Made by a program: the position numbers and the translations under genes | Source: Uliginosibacterium paludis | Lineage (GTDB): Bacteria; Pseudomonadota; Gammaproteobacteria; Burkholderiales; Rhodocyclaceae | Assembly (NCBI RefSeq): GCF_039631355.1 | Contig: NZ_JBDIVF010000003.1 | Coordinates: 310,001 to 374,000, forward strand | Length of the DNA stretch: 64,000 nucleotides | Reading direction: 5' to 3' | Notes under the pieces: generated by a model | Told to the model about the DNA's origin: nothing | What the model saw: the letters and a program-made list of their open reading frames with translations, nothing else | Databases searched by the model: none | Part shown: positions 34,137 to 44,788 of the stretch, piece by piece | Position numbering within the stretch: position 1 is the stretch's first letter | Layout of the letters: every line of letters starts with the position of its first letter

Positions 34137-36416
34137 ATGGCGGCTCGATTCGATACGGAGACTTGTGCTGAAGCGCTGGCAGCCGCAGGCGGGCTGCATG
34201 ACGACCCGCCCGTCTCGTTCCGGAGTGGTCCGGAAGACGCCGCGCCGGATCTGCCGGGCCAGGCAAAGCCCTGGCGCATCCTGGTGGCCGACGACGATCC
34301 GGAGGTGCATTCGGCCACGATGTTCGCGCTGGCGAAGGTGCTTATTGATGGGCGTTCGCTCGAGCTGCTGCATGCACACAGCGCCGCCCAGGCTGAAGCC
34401 GTGCTGCGCAGCGAGACGGACATCGCGGTGGCCATGCTCGATGTGGTCATGGAAACGCCGGATGCGGGTCTGCAGCTCGTGGCGCTCATTCGCGATGAAC
34501 TTGGTCTGGATGCAATGCGCATCGTGTTGCGTACCGGTCAGCCGGGTTATGCCCCGGAGCTGAAAGTCATCCAGCAGTACGACATCAATGATTACCGGAC
34601 CAAGTCCGAACTCAGCCGGACCCGGCTCGTGACCACGCTGACGGCTGCAGTCCGGGCATATGACCAGATCGAATCCGAGCGCGCCGCAGGCCGGGCCATG
34701 GATGCGCTGGCCCGTTCCTCCGGTACGCTCTTCCAGTGTCGCGACGGGCAGTCCTTCGCCGGAGCCGTGCTGCACCGTCTGGGCTCGGTGCTGGGCGGCA
34801 GCTTCGATGCCTTTGTGGCCATGGAGGGCTGCGCGTCGGCGTCCGAGGCGCAGGGCATGCACATCCAGATTGCTTCAGGGCGGTTTTCCGGCGTCGAAGG
34901 GCGCCTGGTCGAGCAGGTCGGCGACATCGAGCTGATCCGTTCGGTACGACGGGTCATGGCGGCCCGTACCAGCGTGTTCGAGTCGGGACGTTTCACGCTC
35001 TGGATCGGCAACGGCAGCCGCGATGCGGTCGTGGTGGTCGATCATGCCGAAGCGATGAGGCCGCTCCAGCGCAAGCTCATCGGCATCTTTGCCGAAACGC
35101 TGGGCGTGGTGTTCGAGAATGTCGATCTCATCGAGCGGCTCGAGTTCTTTGCTTTCTGCGACCCGCTGACGCGCTTGCCGAACCGGACCCGATTCATCTC
35201 GGAAGTGGACCAGGATCTCTTCGCACACCCCGGCGCCGCGCGCTCCCTGCTGATCGTCGATGTTCTCCGCTTCTCCGCCTACAACGAAAACCTCGGTCTC
35301 CGCTGTGGCGACACGCTGCTAGGCGCCATTGCCCGGCGCCTGCGTGGCATGTTCGCCCCTGGCGTGCTGGTGGCCAGGATCGGAGCCGACGCGTTTGCAA
35401 TTTACGGGCCGGATGGCGAAATCCAGCCGACCGGCATCTATCGGGCGTTTGACGCACCGTTTTTCGTTCACGGTCATGTGGTCGAAGTCAGGCTTCATAT
35501 CGGGCAGGTGCGGGTGGCAGACTGCAAGGGCAATGCGGTCGAGCTGCTGCGCAATGCCAGTCTGGCCCTCAATGCGGCCCGCCACAGCGGCAATGGCTGT
35601 GCGCGCTGTTTTGACGAAAGCATGGCAGATGCGCTGCAGCAGCGCACCCGGATGCTTCACGGCCTGCGTGCCTCCGTCGATTTCCGGCGCGGGCTTGGCC
35701 TGCACTATCAGCCGCTGGTGAGTGGTCGTGACGGTCGCGTGCTGGCGATCGAGGTCCTGGCGCGCTGGCGCAGTGAATCCGGCGAGAGCGTGCCGCCTGC
35801 CGTTTTCATTCCGCTGGCAGAGCAGTCCGGCCTCATCAACGAACTCGGCCGATGGACCATGGAGCAGGCGATCGAGCGACTCGCCCGGCTGCGCAGCGCG
35901 GGCTGGCCCGAGCTTGGTCTCGTGATCAACATCTCCGGTGTGCAGTTGCGCAACGCCGACTTCGTCTCGCAACTCGCTGCACTGCTTGAGATCAGCGCAC
36001 TGCCCCCGGCCTGCATCACGCTCGATCTGGGCAAGGACATCCGCGAAGAGACGCCGGAGCTTCTGAGCCGGCAGTTCGCCGCGCTGCAGGCGCTTGGCGT
36101 GAAACTGGCGCTGGATGATTTCAGCCCCTTGCTGGCGGCGCCTGAAGCGCTTTCCGGATGGCCGATCCAGACGCTCAAGCTCGCATTGCCCGAGACTCCG
36201 GCGGGTTCAGGCGCTGAGCACAGCCTGCCGTTCGTTGAATCCCTCAGACAGCTTGCACGGCTGCGCGGTCTCGATTTCGTCGCAAAAGGTGTGGAGCAGG
36301 CCGAGCAGGCCAGGGCTCTGAGCGAACTCGGTTGCGACGGCATGCAGGGATTCCACTTCGCGGCGCCGATGCCGGGTGAAAAGCTGGAGGCCTGGCTGCG
36401 TCAGCGTAGCCATTAA
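34137..36416 (+). CDS. Receiver-DUF3369-GGDEF-EAL signalling protein, catalytic motifs altered
   Basis: Cytoplasmic signalling protein of 759 residues. A receiver domain (about 45-165) has the acidic pair in VADDDPEVH, the phosphoacceptor Asp102 (AMLDVVM), Thr in VLRTGQPG and Lys in YRTKSEL, so phosphorylation looks possible. A DUF3369 sensor region (about 170-335) follows. The GGDEF domain has its signature as GADAF (ARIGADAFAIYG), and the EAL domain has EVL (AIEVLARW), DDFSPLL for DDFGTG, LDLGKD for ELTES and AKGVE for AEGVE. Loss of these metal-binding residues suggests no c-di-GMP synthesis or hydrolysis; it may be a binding or protein-interaction module. No partner kinase is adjacent. 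Confidence 0.88.
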   Translation: MAARFDTETCAEALAAAGGLHDDPPVSFRSGPEDAAPDLPGQAKPWRILVADDDPEVHSATMFALAKVLIDGRSLELLHAHSAAQAEAVLRSETDIAVAMLDVVMETPDAGLQLVALIRDELGLDAMRIVLRTGQPGYAPELKVIQQYDINDYRTKSELSRTRLVTTLTAAVRAYDQIESERAAGRAMDALARSSGTLFQCRDGQSFAGAVLHRLGSVLGGSFDAFVAMEGCASASEAQGMHIQIASGRFSGVEGRLVEQVGDIELIRSVRRVMAARTSVFESGRFTLWIGNGSRDAVVVVDHAEAMRPLQRKLIGIFAETLGVVFENVDLIERLEFFAFCDPLTRLPNRTRFISEVDQDLFAHPGAARSLLIVDVLRFSAYNENLGLRCGDTLLGAIARRLRGMFAPGVLVARIGADAFAIYGPDGEIQPTGIYRAFDAPFFVHGHVVEVRLHIGQVRVADCKGNAVELLRNASLALNAARHSGNGCARCFDESMADALQQRTRMLHGLRASVDFRRGLGLHYQPLVSGRDGRVLAIEVLARWRSESGESVPPAVFIPLAEQSGLINELGRWTMEQAIERLARLRSAGWPELGLVINISGVQLRNADFVSQLAALLEISALPPACITLDLGKDIREETPELLSRQFAALQALGVKLALDDFSPLLAAPEALSGWPIQTLKLALPETPAGSGAEHSLPFVESLRQLARLRGLDFVAKGVEQAEQARALSELGCDGMQGFHFAAPMPGEKLEAWLRQRSH

Positions 36417-38203
36417 GGCTGCAACCGGACCTCGACCAGGCCGCGCAAGGCGTTACCCAGCCAGATGCGATCCGCGCGGACAAGGTCCTCCGGATACAGC
36501 ACAGCCTCCCTTGCCGTACCCTGTTTGAGCAGCGAGGCGCGCAGTACGCCGGGCAGCACACCGCACGAGAGCGCAGGCGTGAGCAAGGCTCCGTCACGTT
36601 CGATGAAGAGATTGCTGCGCGCACCTTCGGCAAGCTCACCACGCCGGTTGCAGAACAGCAGATCGAACAGCCCGCGCTGGGTCGCGAGCTTCAGTGCATC
36701 GTCATAGAACACGCGGGCGGTGGTCTTGTGGCAAAGCCTGGGGTCCGTTTCGTCCAGAGCCCAGTCCGCGAGCGCGAAGAGATTTTCCGGGGGCAGGGGC
36801 GTGAGCGGGGCTGTTTCGATCTCGAAGCTGCCATTTCGTGCAAGAAGCAGGCGGACACGCACGGGCGTCTTCGCCAGGCGGTCTTGCAACCGGGCGAATT
36901 CTGCTTCGATCCGGTCTGGCTCATGCGCAAAGCCCAAGGTGTGTGCAGATCGCTCGAGCCGGGCAAGATGTCCTGCCAGCAAGGGAAACCGGGTGCCATC
37001 CCAGCGCAGGGTTTCGATCAGACCGAGGCTTTCGGCGGTCTGCCGGGCAAAGGCCGCCTTCGCGAGGCACTCCTGATACTCGGCGACCGGATTCGAGTCG
37101 GCCACGATGCCACTGCCGGTATTCAGGCGGCAGCGGCGATCGGCGCTGACCATGAGTGTCCGGATCGGCACATTGAGGCTGAAGTCGCCGTCCGGTGCCA
37201 GCCAGCCCAGCGCACCGCAGTAGAGGCCGCGAGCGTCGTCTTCCAGTTCCCCGATGATCTGCATGGCCCGGATTTTCGGTGCGCCCGTGACCGAACCGCA
37301 GGGAAACAGCGCCGACATCGTGGTCGCGAAGTCGGCTTCTGCCGGTTCGGCATGGATCGACGAGGTCAGCTGAAAGACGCTGGCATAGGTTTCGAGCTCG
37401 AACAGGCGCGCCACGCTGACGCCACCGGCGGGCGTCAGCCGGCCCAGGTCATTCCGGATCAGATCCACGATCATCAGGTTTTCGGCGCGCTCCTTGTCCG
37501 AGGCAAGGAGTGCGGCAGCGTTCGCGCTGTCCTGCGCCGGATCCGCATGGCGTGCAGCGGTACCTTTCATGGGCCGGCACGAGAGGCGTTTGCCTTTGCG
37601 CTCGACGAAGAGCTCGGGGGAGCGCGAGAGCACCCAGTCCGTGCCGTCGTGAATCAGCACGCCATGGGCGACGGGCTGGGCTTCGCGCAGACGCTGGAAC
37701 AGCGCCAGGGGATGGCCATAAATGGCGCCATCAAACGGAAACGTCAGGTTGATCTGGTAGCAGTCGCCGGCCTGGATATAGGCAAGCACGCGGCGGACCG
37801 CCGTTTCGTGCCGCGCGGCTGACCAGCATGGGTTCAGGGCGAGCAGGCCGCCGTCCCGTTCCTGAGGCGTCAGATGCCCCAGCCTTGCTGCCCACCAGGC
37901 GTCGAGTTCGGACCCTGCCAGATCCTGTTTGCGTCTGAAGATCCAGGCACGAGCCAGCGGCATGCTGGCAGGGGGGGCGGGCAGACTGTGTTCGAGCGCA
38001 TGGCCCAACTCATAATGCGCAGCCAGTGCCAGCCAGTAGCCCGAGGCGAGTGCCCGCCGGATTTCAGCAAAAAAAAACGCGGCCTGGGCCGGATCACTCA
38101 GCAGAAGGCTGCCGGCGCAGTCTTCCAGAAGGCGCGCGGAACCGGGATGCGCGAGATTGTTTTCGAACAGCGCGAACGGCTGTCCGGGGGCTGCTCCGGT
38201 CAT
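36413..38203 (-). CDS. pabB: Fused aminodeoxychorismate synthase component I and aminodeoxychorismate lyase
   Basis: A 596-residue PabB-PabC fusion for p-aminobenzoate, the folate precursor. Residues about 1-360 are the chorismate-binding synthase (YIQAGDCYQINLTFPF; GTAARHADP; CGSVTGAPKIRAMQII). Residues about 375-596 are a class IV PLP lyase with the lysine region HKTTARVFYDDAL, GELAEGARSNLFIERDG and CGVLPGVLR. Such fusions are common in Betaproteobacteria. The glutaminase PabA is not encoded in this window. It overlaps the end of the convergent signalling gene by four bases, and mltD lies six bases upstream on the same strand, so both are likely co-transcribed. Confidence 0.94.
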   Translation of the reverse strand: MTGAAPGQPFALFENNLAHPGSARLLEDCAGSLLLSDPAQAAFFFAEIRRALASGYWLALAAHYELGHALEHSLPAPPASMPLARAWIFRRKQDLAGSELDAWWAARLGHLTPQERDGGLLALNPCWSAARHETAVRRVLAYIQAGDCYQINLTFPFDGAIYGHPLALFQRLREAQPVAHGVLIHDGTDWVLSRSPELFVERKGKRLSCRPMKGTAARHADPAQDSANAAALLASDKERAENLMIVDLIRNDLGRLTPAGGVSVARLFELETYASVFQLTSSIHAEPAEADFATTMSALFPCGSVTGAPKIRAMQIIGELEDDARGLYCGALGWLAPDGDFSLNVPIRTLMVSADRRCRLNTGSGIVADSNPVAEYQECLAKAAFARQTAESLGLIETLRWDGTRFPLLAGHLARLERSAHTLGFAHEPDRIEAEFARLQDRLAKTPVRVRLLLARNGSFEIETAPLTPLPPENLFALADWALDETDPRLCHKTTARVFYDDALKLATQRGLFDLLFCNRRGELAEGARSNLFIERDGALLTPALSCGVLPGVLRASLLKQGTAREAVLYPEDLVRADRIWLGNALRGLVEVRLQP

Positions 38204-38209
38204 CCGGCC

Positions 38210-39655
38210 TCAGCCCCGGGCCGCCTTGCTGCCGTGTTTCGGAGCCGTTGCTGAAGTCTTGCGAACCTTGTTTTCGCTGCGCTTTCCCGCCGTTTTTGGT
38301 TCGCTTGCGGCAGGTTTGGCCGACGCTTTGGCAATGCTCTTGCGAACCGTGCGGGTCGGCGCTTTCTTCGCCACAGGGCCTGCCGCCGGCGGTTCGACGA
38401 TGGCGGTTACGTCGGTAGCATGTGGAATGAGGAGCGTGTAACCCGCAGCCAAGCGGGCTTTGGCCGGCAGGCCATTGGTCTTGCGCAACGATTCGGCACT
38501 CAGGCGGAGTCGCTGGGCAACCTGCTCGACGCGTTCGGCCCGCGGCAGTGAGTAGGTCTTCCAAGTCACCAGCGGGCCACCGTGGGCCGCAAGGTTTTCC
38601 TTGAATTTCTGGGCATTGCGGACCGGCAGGATCAGGTCCGCATCATGACTGCCAGGAATGACAGGCCGGTTATAGGCCGGGTTGAGTGCCAGAAAATCGG
38701 ACATGGGCATTTCGGCGAGTCGGGCCGCGAGCTCGAGATCGATGCCCTGGCTGCGTTCAACCGTCACGAAATAGGGTTCGTTCGGGATATCCGGCAGGGT
38801 GATGCCGTATCTGGCGGGATTCGCCACGATCATCTTGATTGCCTGCAGCTTGGGTACGTACTGACTGGTTTCGGCCGGCATGCGCAGGCTGTTGAAATCC
38901 GTTGGTCGCCCGGCATTGCGATTGGAGTTCACGGCGCGCAGCACCGAGTTTTCACCCCAGTTATACGAGGCCAGGGCCAGGTGCCAGTCGCCCTGCAGTT
39001 CATAGACGGCCTGCAGGTAGGTCAGTGCAGCTTCGGTGGAGGCCAGGATGTCGCGGCGCTCATCCACCCACCAGTTCTGCTGCAGGCTGAAATCCTTGCC
39101 TGTCGAGGGAATGAACTGCCACAACCCGGCCGCCTTGGCGGGCGAGAAGGCCATCGGATTGAAAGAGGACTCTACCAGTGGCAGCAAGGCCAGCTCGGTC
39201 GGCATGCCGCGTTTTTCGAGCTCCGACACGATGTGGTAGAGGTACTTCCGGCCCCGGTCCAAGGTGTTGTAGACCGTTTGCGGATGAGCCTGGAAGGCCG
39301 CCAGGTGACGGTCTACGTTGGCGTTGTCGAGGTCCTGCATGCCGAACCCGCGGCGGATGCGTTCCCAGATGTCACTTGACTGGGCGGTGAGGTCGACAGT
39401 CGCAACGGGGGGCGGAAGGATGTCGTTGTTCGGGCGCACATTGGCGACCGGAGCCGCATTCTGGGCAGCCCTGGGTGCGCTCGCATGCCGCACAACCGCT
39501 GCGGGACGAGCAACGGGGGCTTCCTGTGTGCCGGCACCTTCAGGCGCCGGTGCGGGAGCGTCGGGCACGGGCAGCGTCGAACAACTGCAGGCAAGAAAAA
39601 TACTGGAGATGACAAGCAGTGTGCGCGAAAGCAAGGCGACGCTCCCATGAAGCAT
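38210..39655 (-). CDS. mltD: Membrane-bound lytic murein transglycosylase D, lipoprotein
   Basis: MltD cleaves peptidoglycan glycan strands. It has 481 residues. The lipoprotein signal ends at LACSC (Cys near 23-25). The SLT domain spans about 115-270 with the catalytic Glu in LLPLVESSFNP near 163 and AAGLWQFIPSTG. One LysM repeat follows near 375-425 (TYSLPRAERVEQVAQRLRLS). The final 50 residues are strongly basic and Ala/Lys-rich (KKAPTRTVRKSIAKASAKPA), an unusual addition that could bind anionic polymers. pabBC follows after six bases. A strong hairpin lies upstream, towards typA. Confidence 0.94.
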   Translation of the reverse strand: MLHGSVALLSRTLLVISSIFLACSCSTLPVPDAPAPAPEGAGTQEAPVARPAAVVRHASAPRAAQNAAPVANVRPNNDILPPPVATVDLTAQSSDIWERIRRGFGMQDLDNANVDRHLAAFQAHPQTVYNTLDRGRKYLYHIVSELEKRGMPTELALLPLVESSFNPMAFSPAKAAGLWQFIPSTGKDFSLQQNWWVDERRDILASTEAALTYLQAVYELQGDWHLALASYNWGENSVLRAVNSNRNAGRPTDFNSLRMPAETSQYVPKLQAIKMIVANPARYGITLPDIPNEPYFVTVERSQGIDLELAARLAEMPMSDFLALNPAYNRPVIPGSHDADLILPVRNAQKFKENLAAHGGPLVTWKTYSLPRAERVEQVAQRLRLSAESLRKTNGLPAKARLAAGYTLLIPHATDVTAIVEPPAAGPVAKKAPTRTVRKSIAKASAKPAASEPKTAGKRSENKVRKTSATAPKHGSKAARG

Positions 39656-39717
39656 TGAGCGGGCATTTTACGGACGAGCACCGCAAAATGCGTTTCATGT
39701 TTTTTATGACGTTTTTG

Positions 39718-39751
39718 CGGCAGAAGGCACCGGCGCAGATGCCTTCTGCCG
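39718..39751. terminator. Strong hairpin between typA and mltD
   Basis: CGGCAGAAGGCA (39718-39729) pairs perfectly with TGCCTTCTGCCG (39740-39751) around a 10-base loop, 12 bases after the typA stop. On the minus strand it is followed by CAAAAACG rather than T, so termination may be weak. Confidence 0.5.
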
Positions 39752-39763
39752 TTCAGGCTCCGA

Positions 39764-41581
<1,818 letters not shown>

Positions 41582-41784
41582 GGTAACTTTCTGGCTATCG
41601 GGGGTATGTAGGCGGGTCAGCCAACCAAGATGGCCAGACCACAAAGCCCCCCATTCTATCATGCCGACGGTGCGCCTCCATGTCCGCATTCGGGCTAGCC
41701 CCGGTCCGTCGCCCGCGCTGCCCGCCGCAGTCCGTTGCGCTGGCCGCCTGCTGACCGGGACTGCCGGGTTGGGGCGGCAGACTT

Positions 41785-42933
41785 TCAGCCCAAGGCTTTC
41801 AGCTTCTCAAGAGCGGCTTCAAGCGTGGCGTGCTGCTTGGCAAAGCAGAACCGGACGATCCGTTCCCGTGATCCGTGCTCGCTGAAGGGAGACAGCGGGA
41901 TGCTGGCCACCTTGTGTTCGATGGTCAGCCAGCGGGCGAAATCCACATCTTCAAGATCCGGCCGGATGGCGGAGTAATCGGCAAGCTGGAAATAGGTTGC
42001 GGCCGAAGGGATCAGCCGGAAACCCGCTGCTTCGAGTCCGGCGGCGAGCAGATCGCGCCGTGGCTGGAAAAATGCGGGCAGGCTCTGCCAGCTCTGGCTG
42101 AGGCGCAGATAGGCCGCCAGAGCATGCTGCGCAGGGCTATTGACCGCGAAGACGAGAAACTGGTGGAGCTTGCGGAACTCGTTTGTCAGCCGGGCCGGCG
42201 CGACGCAGTAGCCCACTTTCCAGCCGGTCGCATGGAAGGTCTTGCCGAAGGAATAGACCGCGAAGCTCCTGTCGCGCAGACGCGAGTGGGCGAGCACGCT
42301 GCGATGGGGCTGTCCGTCGAACACCAGGTGTTCATAGACCTCGTCGGCCAGCACGAGCAGGTCGTGAGCTTCCGCAAGGTCGGCCAGGGCGTCGAGATCG
42401 GCCGCTGGCAGATTGCTGGTCGCCGGGTTGTTGGGGTTGTTGATCAGGATGAGGCGGGTGCGCGGCGTGATTTGCCGGGCAATGAGCGCCCAGTCTGGCC
42501 GGAAGTCCGGCGCGGGCATCGCGATGCGGACGGCCTTCGCGCCCTGCGCCTGGATCGCCGGTGCATAACTGTCGTAGCTTGGGTCCAGCACGATGGCTTC
42601 ATCTCCCGGATGCAGCACGGCAGCGATGGCAGTGTAGAGCGCCTGGGTCGCACCGGCCGTCACGGTGATTTCCGTCGCAGGGTCGAACTCAAGGCCATGC
42701 TGGGCATGAAGCTTCGCGGCAATGGCATCCCTCAGCGCCGGCAGTCCTGCCATCGGCGCGTACTGGTTGTGGCCCGCGCGGGCGGCTTCGGCGAGAGCGT
42801 TCAGCAAGTCCGGGTCACAGGGATAGTCCGGGAAGCCCTGGGAGAGGTTGATGGCCTGATGTTCGGCCGCGAGCGCACTCATCAGTGTGAAGATGGTGGT
42901 TCCGACGTCGGGCAGCTTGGAGGCGAGTTTCAT
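41785..42933 (-). CDS. PLP-dependent aminotransferase, methionine aminotransferase (YbdL) type
   Basis: Fold-type I class I/II aminotransferase of 382 residues. It begins MKLASKLPDVGTTIFTLMSA and continues INLSQGFPDYPCDP, the pattern of YbdL/kynurenine-glutamine transaminase-like enzymes. The PLP lysine is in SFGKTFHATGWKVGY near 230, the Asn in NNPNNPATSN near 170, and the phosphate-binding Arg near the end in RERIVRFCFAK. Methionine or aromatic amino acids are likely donors, with 2-oxo acids as acceptors. Start ATG 42933 lacks a strong ribosome site; an upstream start at 42951 is possible. It lies downstream of the hydrolase-like gene. Confidence 0.88.
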   Translation of the reverse strand: MKLASKLPDVGTTIFTLMSALAAEHQAINLSQGFPDYPCDPDLLNALAEAARAGHNQYAPMAGLPALRDAIAAKLHAQHGLEFDPATEITVTAGATQALYTAIAAVLHPGDEAIVLDPSYDSYAPAIQAQGAKAVRIAMPAPDFRPDWALIARQITPRTRLILINNPNNPATSNLPAADLDALADLAEAHDLLVLADEVYEHLVFDGQPHRSVLAHSRLRDRSFAVYSFGKTFHATGWKVGYCVAPARLTNEFRKLHQFLVFAVNSPAQHALAAYLRLSQSWQSLPAFFQPRRDLLAAGLEAAGFRLIPSAATYFQLADYSAIRPDLEDVDFARWLTIEHKVASIPLSPFSEHGSRERIVRFCFAKQHATLEAALEKLKALG

Positions 42934-43002
42934 GCGGAGTCCGGAAGGCAAAAGCTCGCCGCTAACTTATACGTTTCGAAGCTGGCCTGGCAAACCGTGT
43001 CT

Positions 43003-43536
43003 TCATTCGGTGAAGCCGCCGCGGGGCATGGCTTGATGCGTGTGTTGCAACGCGAGGAAGAGGGTGAGGAGCTCCGGCCACTCGCCGGCCCCCTGTGCCT
43101 CCGGTTCGGCGTGATCGGGGCGGTAGAGGCGCAGCCCGCAGCGTTCTGCGAGATAGGCCGCCGAGGTCAGACGCAGGGCGGAGTCGTGCGGGCGTGCAAT
43201 GACGGCGCCGGGGATGCCCGGGTTTCTGACCCGATCAGGCGGATAACCGAAGTGCTCGGGTGCTGCGGGGGCAACGAGCAGCATGCCCAGCAGGCGTGAG
43301 GAAGCCGGCGCGGGGAGATTCAGTGCGGCCAGGGCGCCGAAGTCTCTGGCGATGAGCCAGCAGGGTGCGTCCAGGTGATCGAGTGCGTGCGAGAGCGCTT
43401 GTGTCCAGATGGTGAGGTCGGGCTGGCCGGGCTGGCTCATGACAAGGCGGGAGGCCTTGTCCAGGGTTGCACAGAGCCAGCCTTGCCAGTTACGGCCCCG
43501 ATCGTTCAGACCGGGGACTATCAGCGTCGTGCTCAT
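43003..43536 (-). CDS. RBBP9/YdeN-family alpha/beta-hydrolase-fold protein lacking the nucleophile Ser
   Basis: A 177-residue small alpha/beta hydrolase of the RBBP9/YdeN family: VPGLNDRGRNWQGWL replaces the usual G..GS..HW start, and LLVAPAAPEHF and IARPHDSALRLTSAAYLAE follow. At the nucleophile elbow, where the family has GHSxG, the sequence is IARDFGALAAL, so Ser is replaced by Asp. The late His is kept (PDHAEPEAQG). It is either a pseudo-hydrolase or uses another mechanism. It lies 47 bases after sbp with a strong hairpin between, and such genes often sit beside sulfate-uptake genes in related bacteria; a functional link is unproven. Confidence 0.78.
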   Translation of the reverse strand: MSTTLIVPGLNDRGRNWQGWLCATLDKASRLVMSQPGQPDLTIWTQALSHALDHLDAPCWLIARDFGALAALNLPAPASSRLLGMLLVAPAAPEHFGYPPDRVRNPGIPGAVIARPHDSALRLTSAAYLAERCGLRLYRPDHAEPEAQGAGEWPELLTLFLALQHTHQAMPRGGFTE

Positions 43537-43545
43537 GACAGGTCA

Positions 43546-43578
43546 TCAGGCAGGGGCGCCGGAGCGCCCCTTGCCTGA
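43546..43578 (-). terminator. Strong hairpin between sbp and the hydrolase gene
   Basis: TCAGGCAGGGGCGC (43546-43559), loop CGGA and GCGCCCC-T-TGCCTGA (43564-43578) form 14 pairs with one bulge. There is no T-run, so it could protect the sbp message 3' end or attenuate read-through. Confidence 0.45.
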
Positions 43579-43583
43579 CTGCC

Positions 43584-44591
43584 TCAGCGGATGCTGATCT
43601 GGTCAAACACGCCGCCGTCGGCGAAGTGCGTTTTCTGCGCCTTCTGCCAGCCACCGAAGACTTCGTCGATGGTCACGAGCTTGACCTTGGCGAACTGGTT
43701 CTCGTACTTCTTGGCAATGGCCGGATCAATCGGGCGATAGTAGTTCTTCGCGGCGATTTCCTGCCCGACCGGGCTGTACAGATAGTTCAGGTAGGCTTCG
43801 GCCACCTTGCGGGTGCCACGCTTGTCGACCACCTTGTCGACCACCGAAACCGGCGGCTCGGTCAGGATGGAGAGCGAAGGCGTCACGATGTCGAACTTGT
43901 CCGGTCCGAGTTCCTTCACCGCCAGATAGGCCTCGTTTTCCCAGGCGATCAGCACGTCACCGATGCCGCGTTCGACGAAGGTGGTGGTCGCGCCCCGTGC
44001 GCCGGAATCCAGCACCTTGACGTTGGCATAGATCGACTTCACGAACTCGCGTGCCTTGGTGTCATTGCCGCCCGGTTGCTTGAGCGCGTAGGCCCAGGCG
44101 GCCAGATAGTTCCAGCGTGCGCCACCGGATGTCTTGGGGTTCGGCGTCACGATCTCGATGCCCTTGCGCGGCAGGTCGTTCCAGTCCTTGATGCCCTTCG
44201 GATTGCCTTTCCTGACCAGCAGCACGATGGTCGAAGTGTAGGGCGAGGCGTTGTGGGGCAGGCGGCTCTGCCAGTTTGCGGGGATGGATTTGGCGATGCT
44301 GGAGATCTCGTCGATGTCATAGGCCAGCGCGAGCGTGGTGACATCGGCCTCCAGACCGTCGATCACCGAGCGGGCCTGCTTGCCGGAGCCGCCGTGAGAC
44401 TGGCGGATGGTGACCGTTTCGCCGGTCTTGGCTTTCCAGTCGGCAGCGAAGGCCTTGTTGAAGTCTTCATACAACTCGCGCGTCGGATCGTAGGAGACGT
44501 TGAGCAGGCTGACGTCTGCGAGGGCCTGGCCGGCACCAAGAAGGCCGATCAGGGCTGCTGCGGCCAGACGTTTCGGGAAACCGGATTTCAT
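43584..44591 (-). CDS. sbp: Periplasmic sulfate-binding protein
   Basis: High-affinity sulfate (or thiosulfate) receptor for the CysTWA importer. It has 335 residues with a signal peptide ending ALA near residue 25 (GLLGAGQALADVSLLNVSYD). Family marks are SYDPTRELYEDFN, QSHGGSGKQARSVIDGLEADV near 65, and later WNYLAAWAYALKQPGG and SGARGATTTFVERGIGDVLI. The start at 44591 has AGGAAA just upstream. It is the receptor gene nearest to cysTWA but is separated from the regulator gene by a terminator, so it has its own promoter, probably under CysB-type control. Confidence 0.96.
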   Translation of the reverse strand: MKSGFPKRLAAAALIGLLGAGQALADVSLLNVSYDPTRELYEDFNKAFAADWKAKTGETVTIRQSHGGSGKQARSVIDGLEADVTTLALAYDIDEISSIAKSIPANWQSRLPHNASPYTSTIVLLVRKGNPKGIKDWNDLPRKGIEIVTPNPKTSGGARWNYLAAWAYALKQPGGNDTKAREFVKSIYANVKVLDSGARGATTTFVERGIGDVLIAWENEAYLAVKELGPDKFDIVTPSLSILTEPPVSVVDKVVDKRGTRKVAEAYLNYLYSPVGQEIAAKNYYRPIDPAIAKKYENQFAKVKLVTIDEVFGGWQKAQKTHFADGGVFDQISIR

Positions 44592-44712
44592 GTTTTTCCT
44601 TTCGTTTGAGAGTTCGGGCTGACAGGAAGACTGTATGGGAGCTCGCTTATCAGACAAACGAATAAAAACTGAATTGCTAATAAGATATTGGCAGGGTCCG
44701 CTGCCGCTCAGA

Positions 44713-44754
44713 GGAAAGAAAACGGGCGCATCGCCGTGATGGCAATGCGCCCGA
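44713..44754 (-). terminator. Intrinsic terminator after the CysB-type regulator
   Basis: On the minus strand GGGCGCAT-(T)-GCC and GGC-(G)-ATGCGCCC pair around ATCAC, followed by GTTTTCTTTCC. It lies about 40 bases after the regulator stop and insulates sbp from the cys operon. Confidence 0.75.
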
Positions 44755-44788
44755 CAAGGACAGCGAGGAGACAGCAGTCGTGATCCGT

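Noticed and set aside
43003..43536. Sulfatase or sulfur-specific enzyme by position next to sbp
   Set aside because: The sequence fits the RBBP9/YdeN hydrolase fold, and no sulfatase motif (C/S-x-P-S-R) is present.
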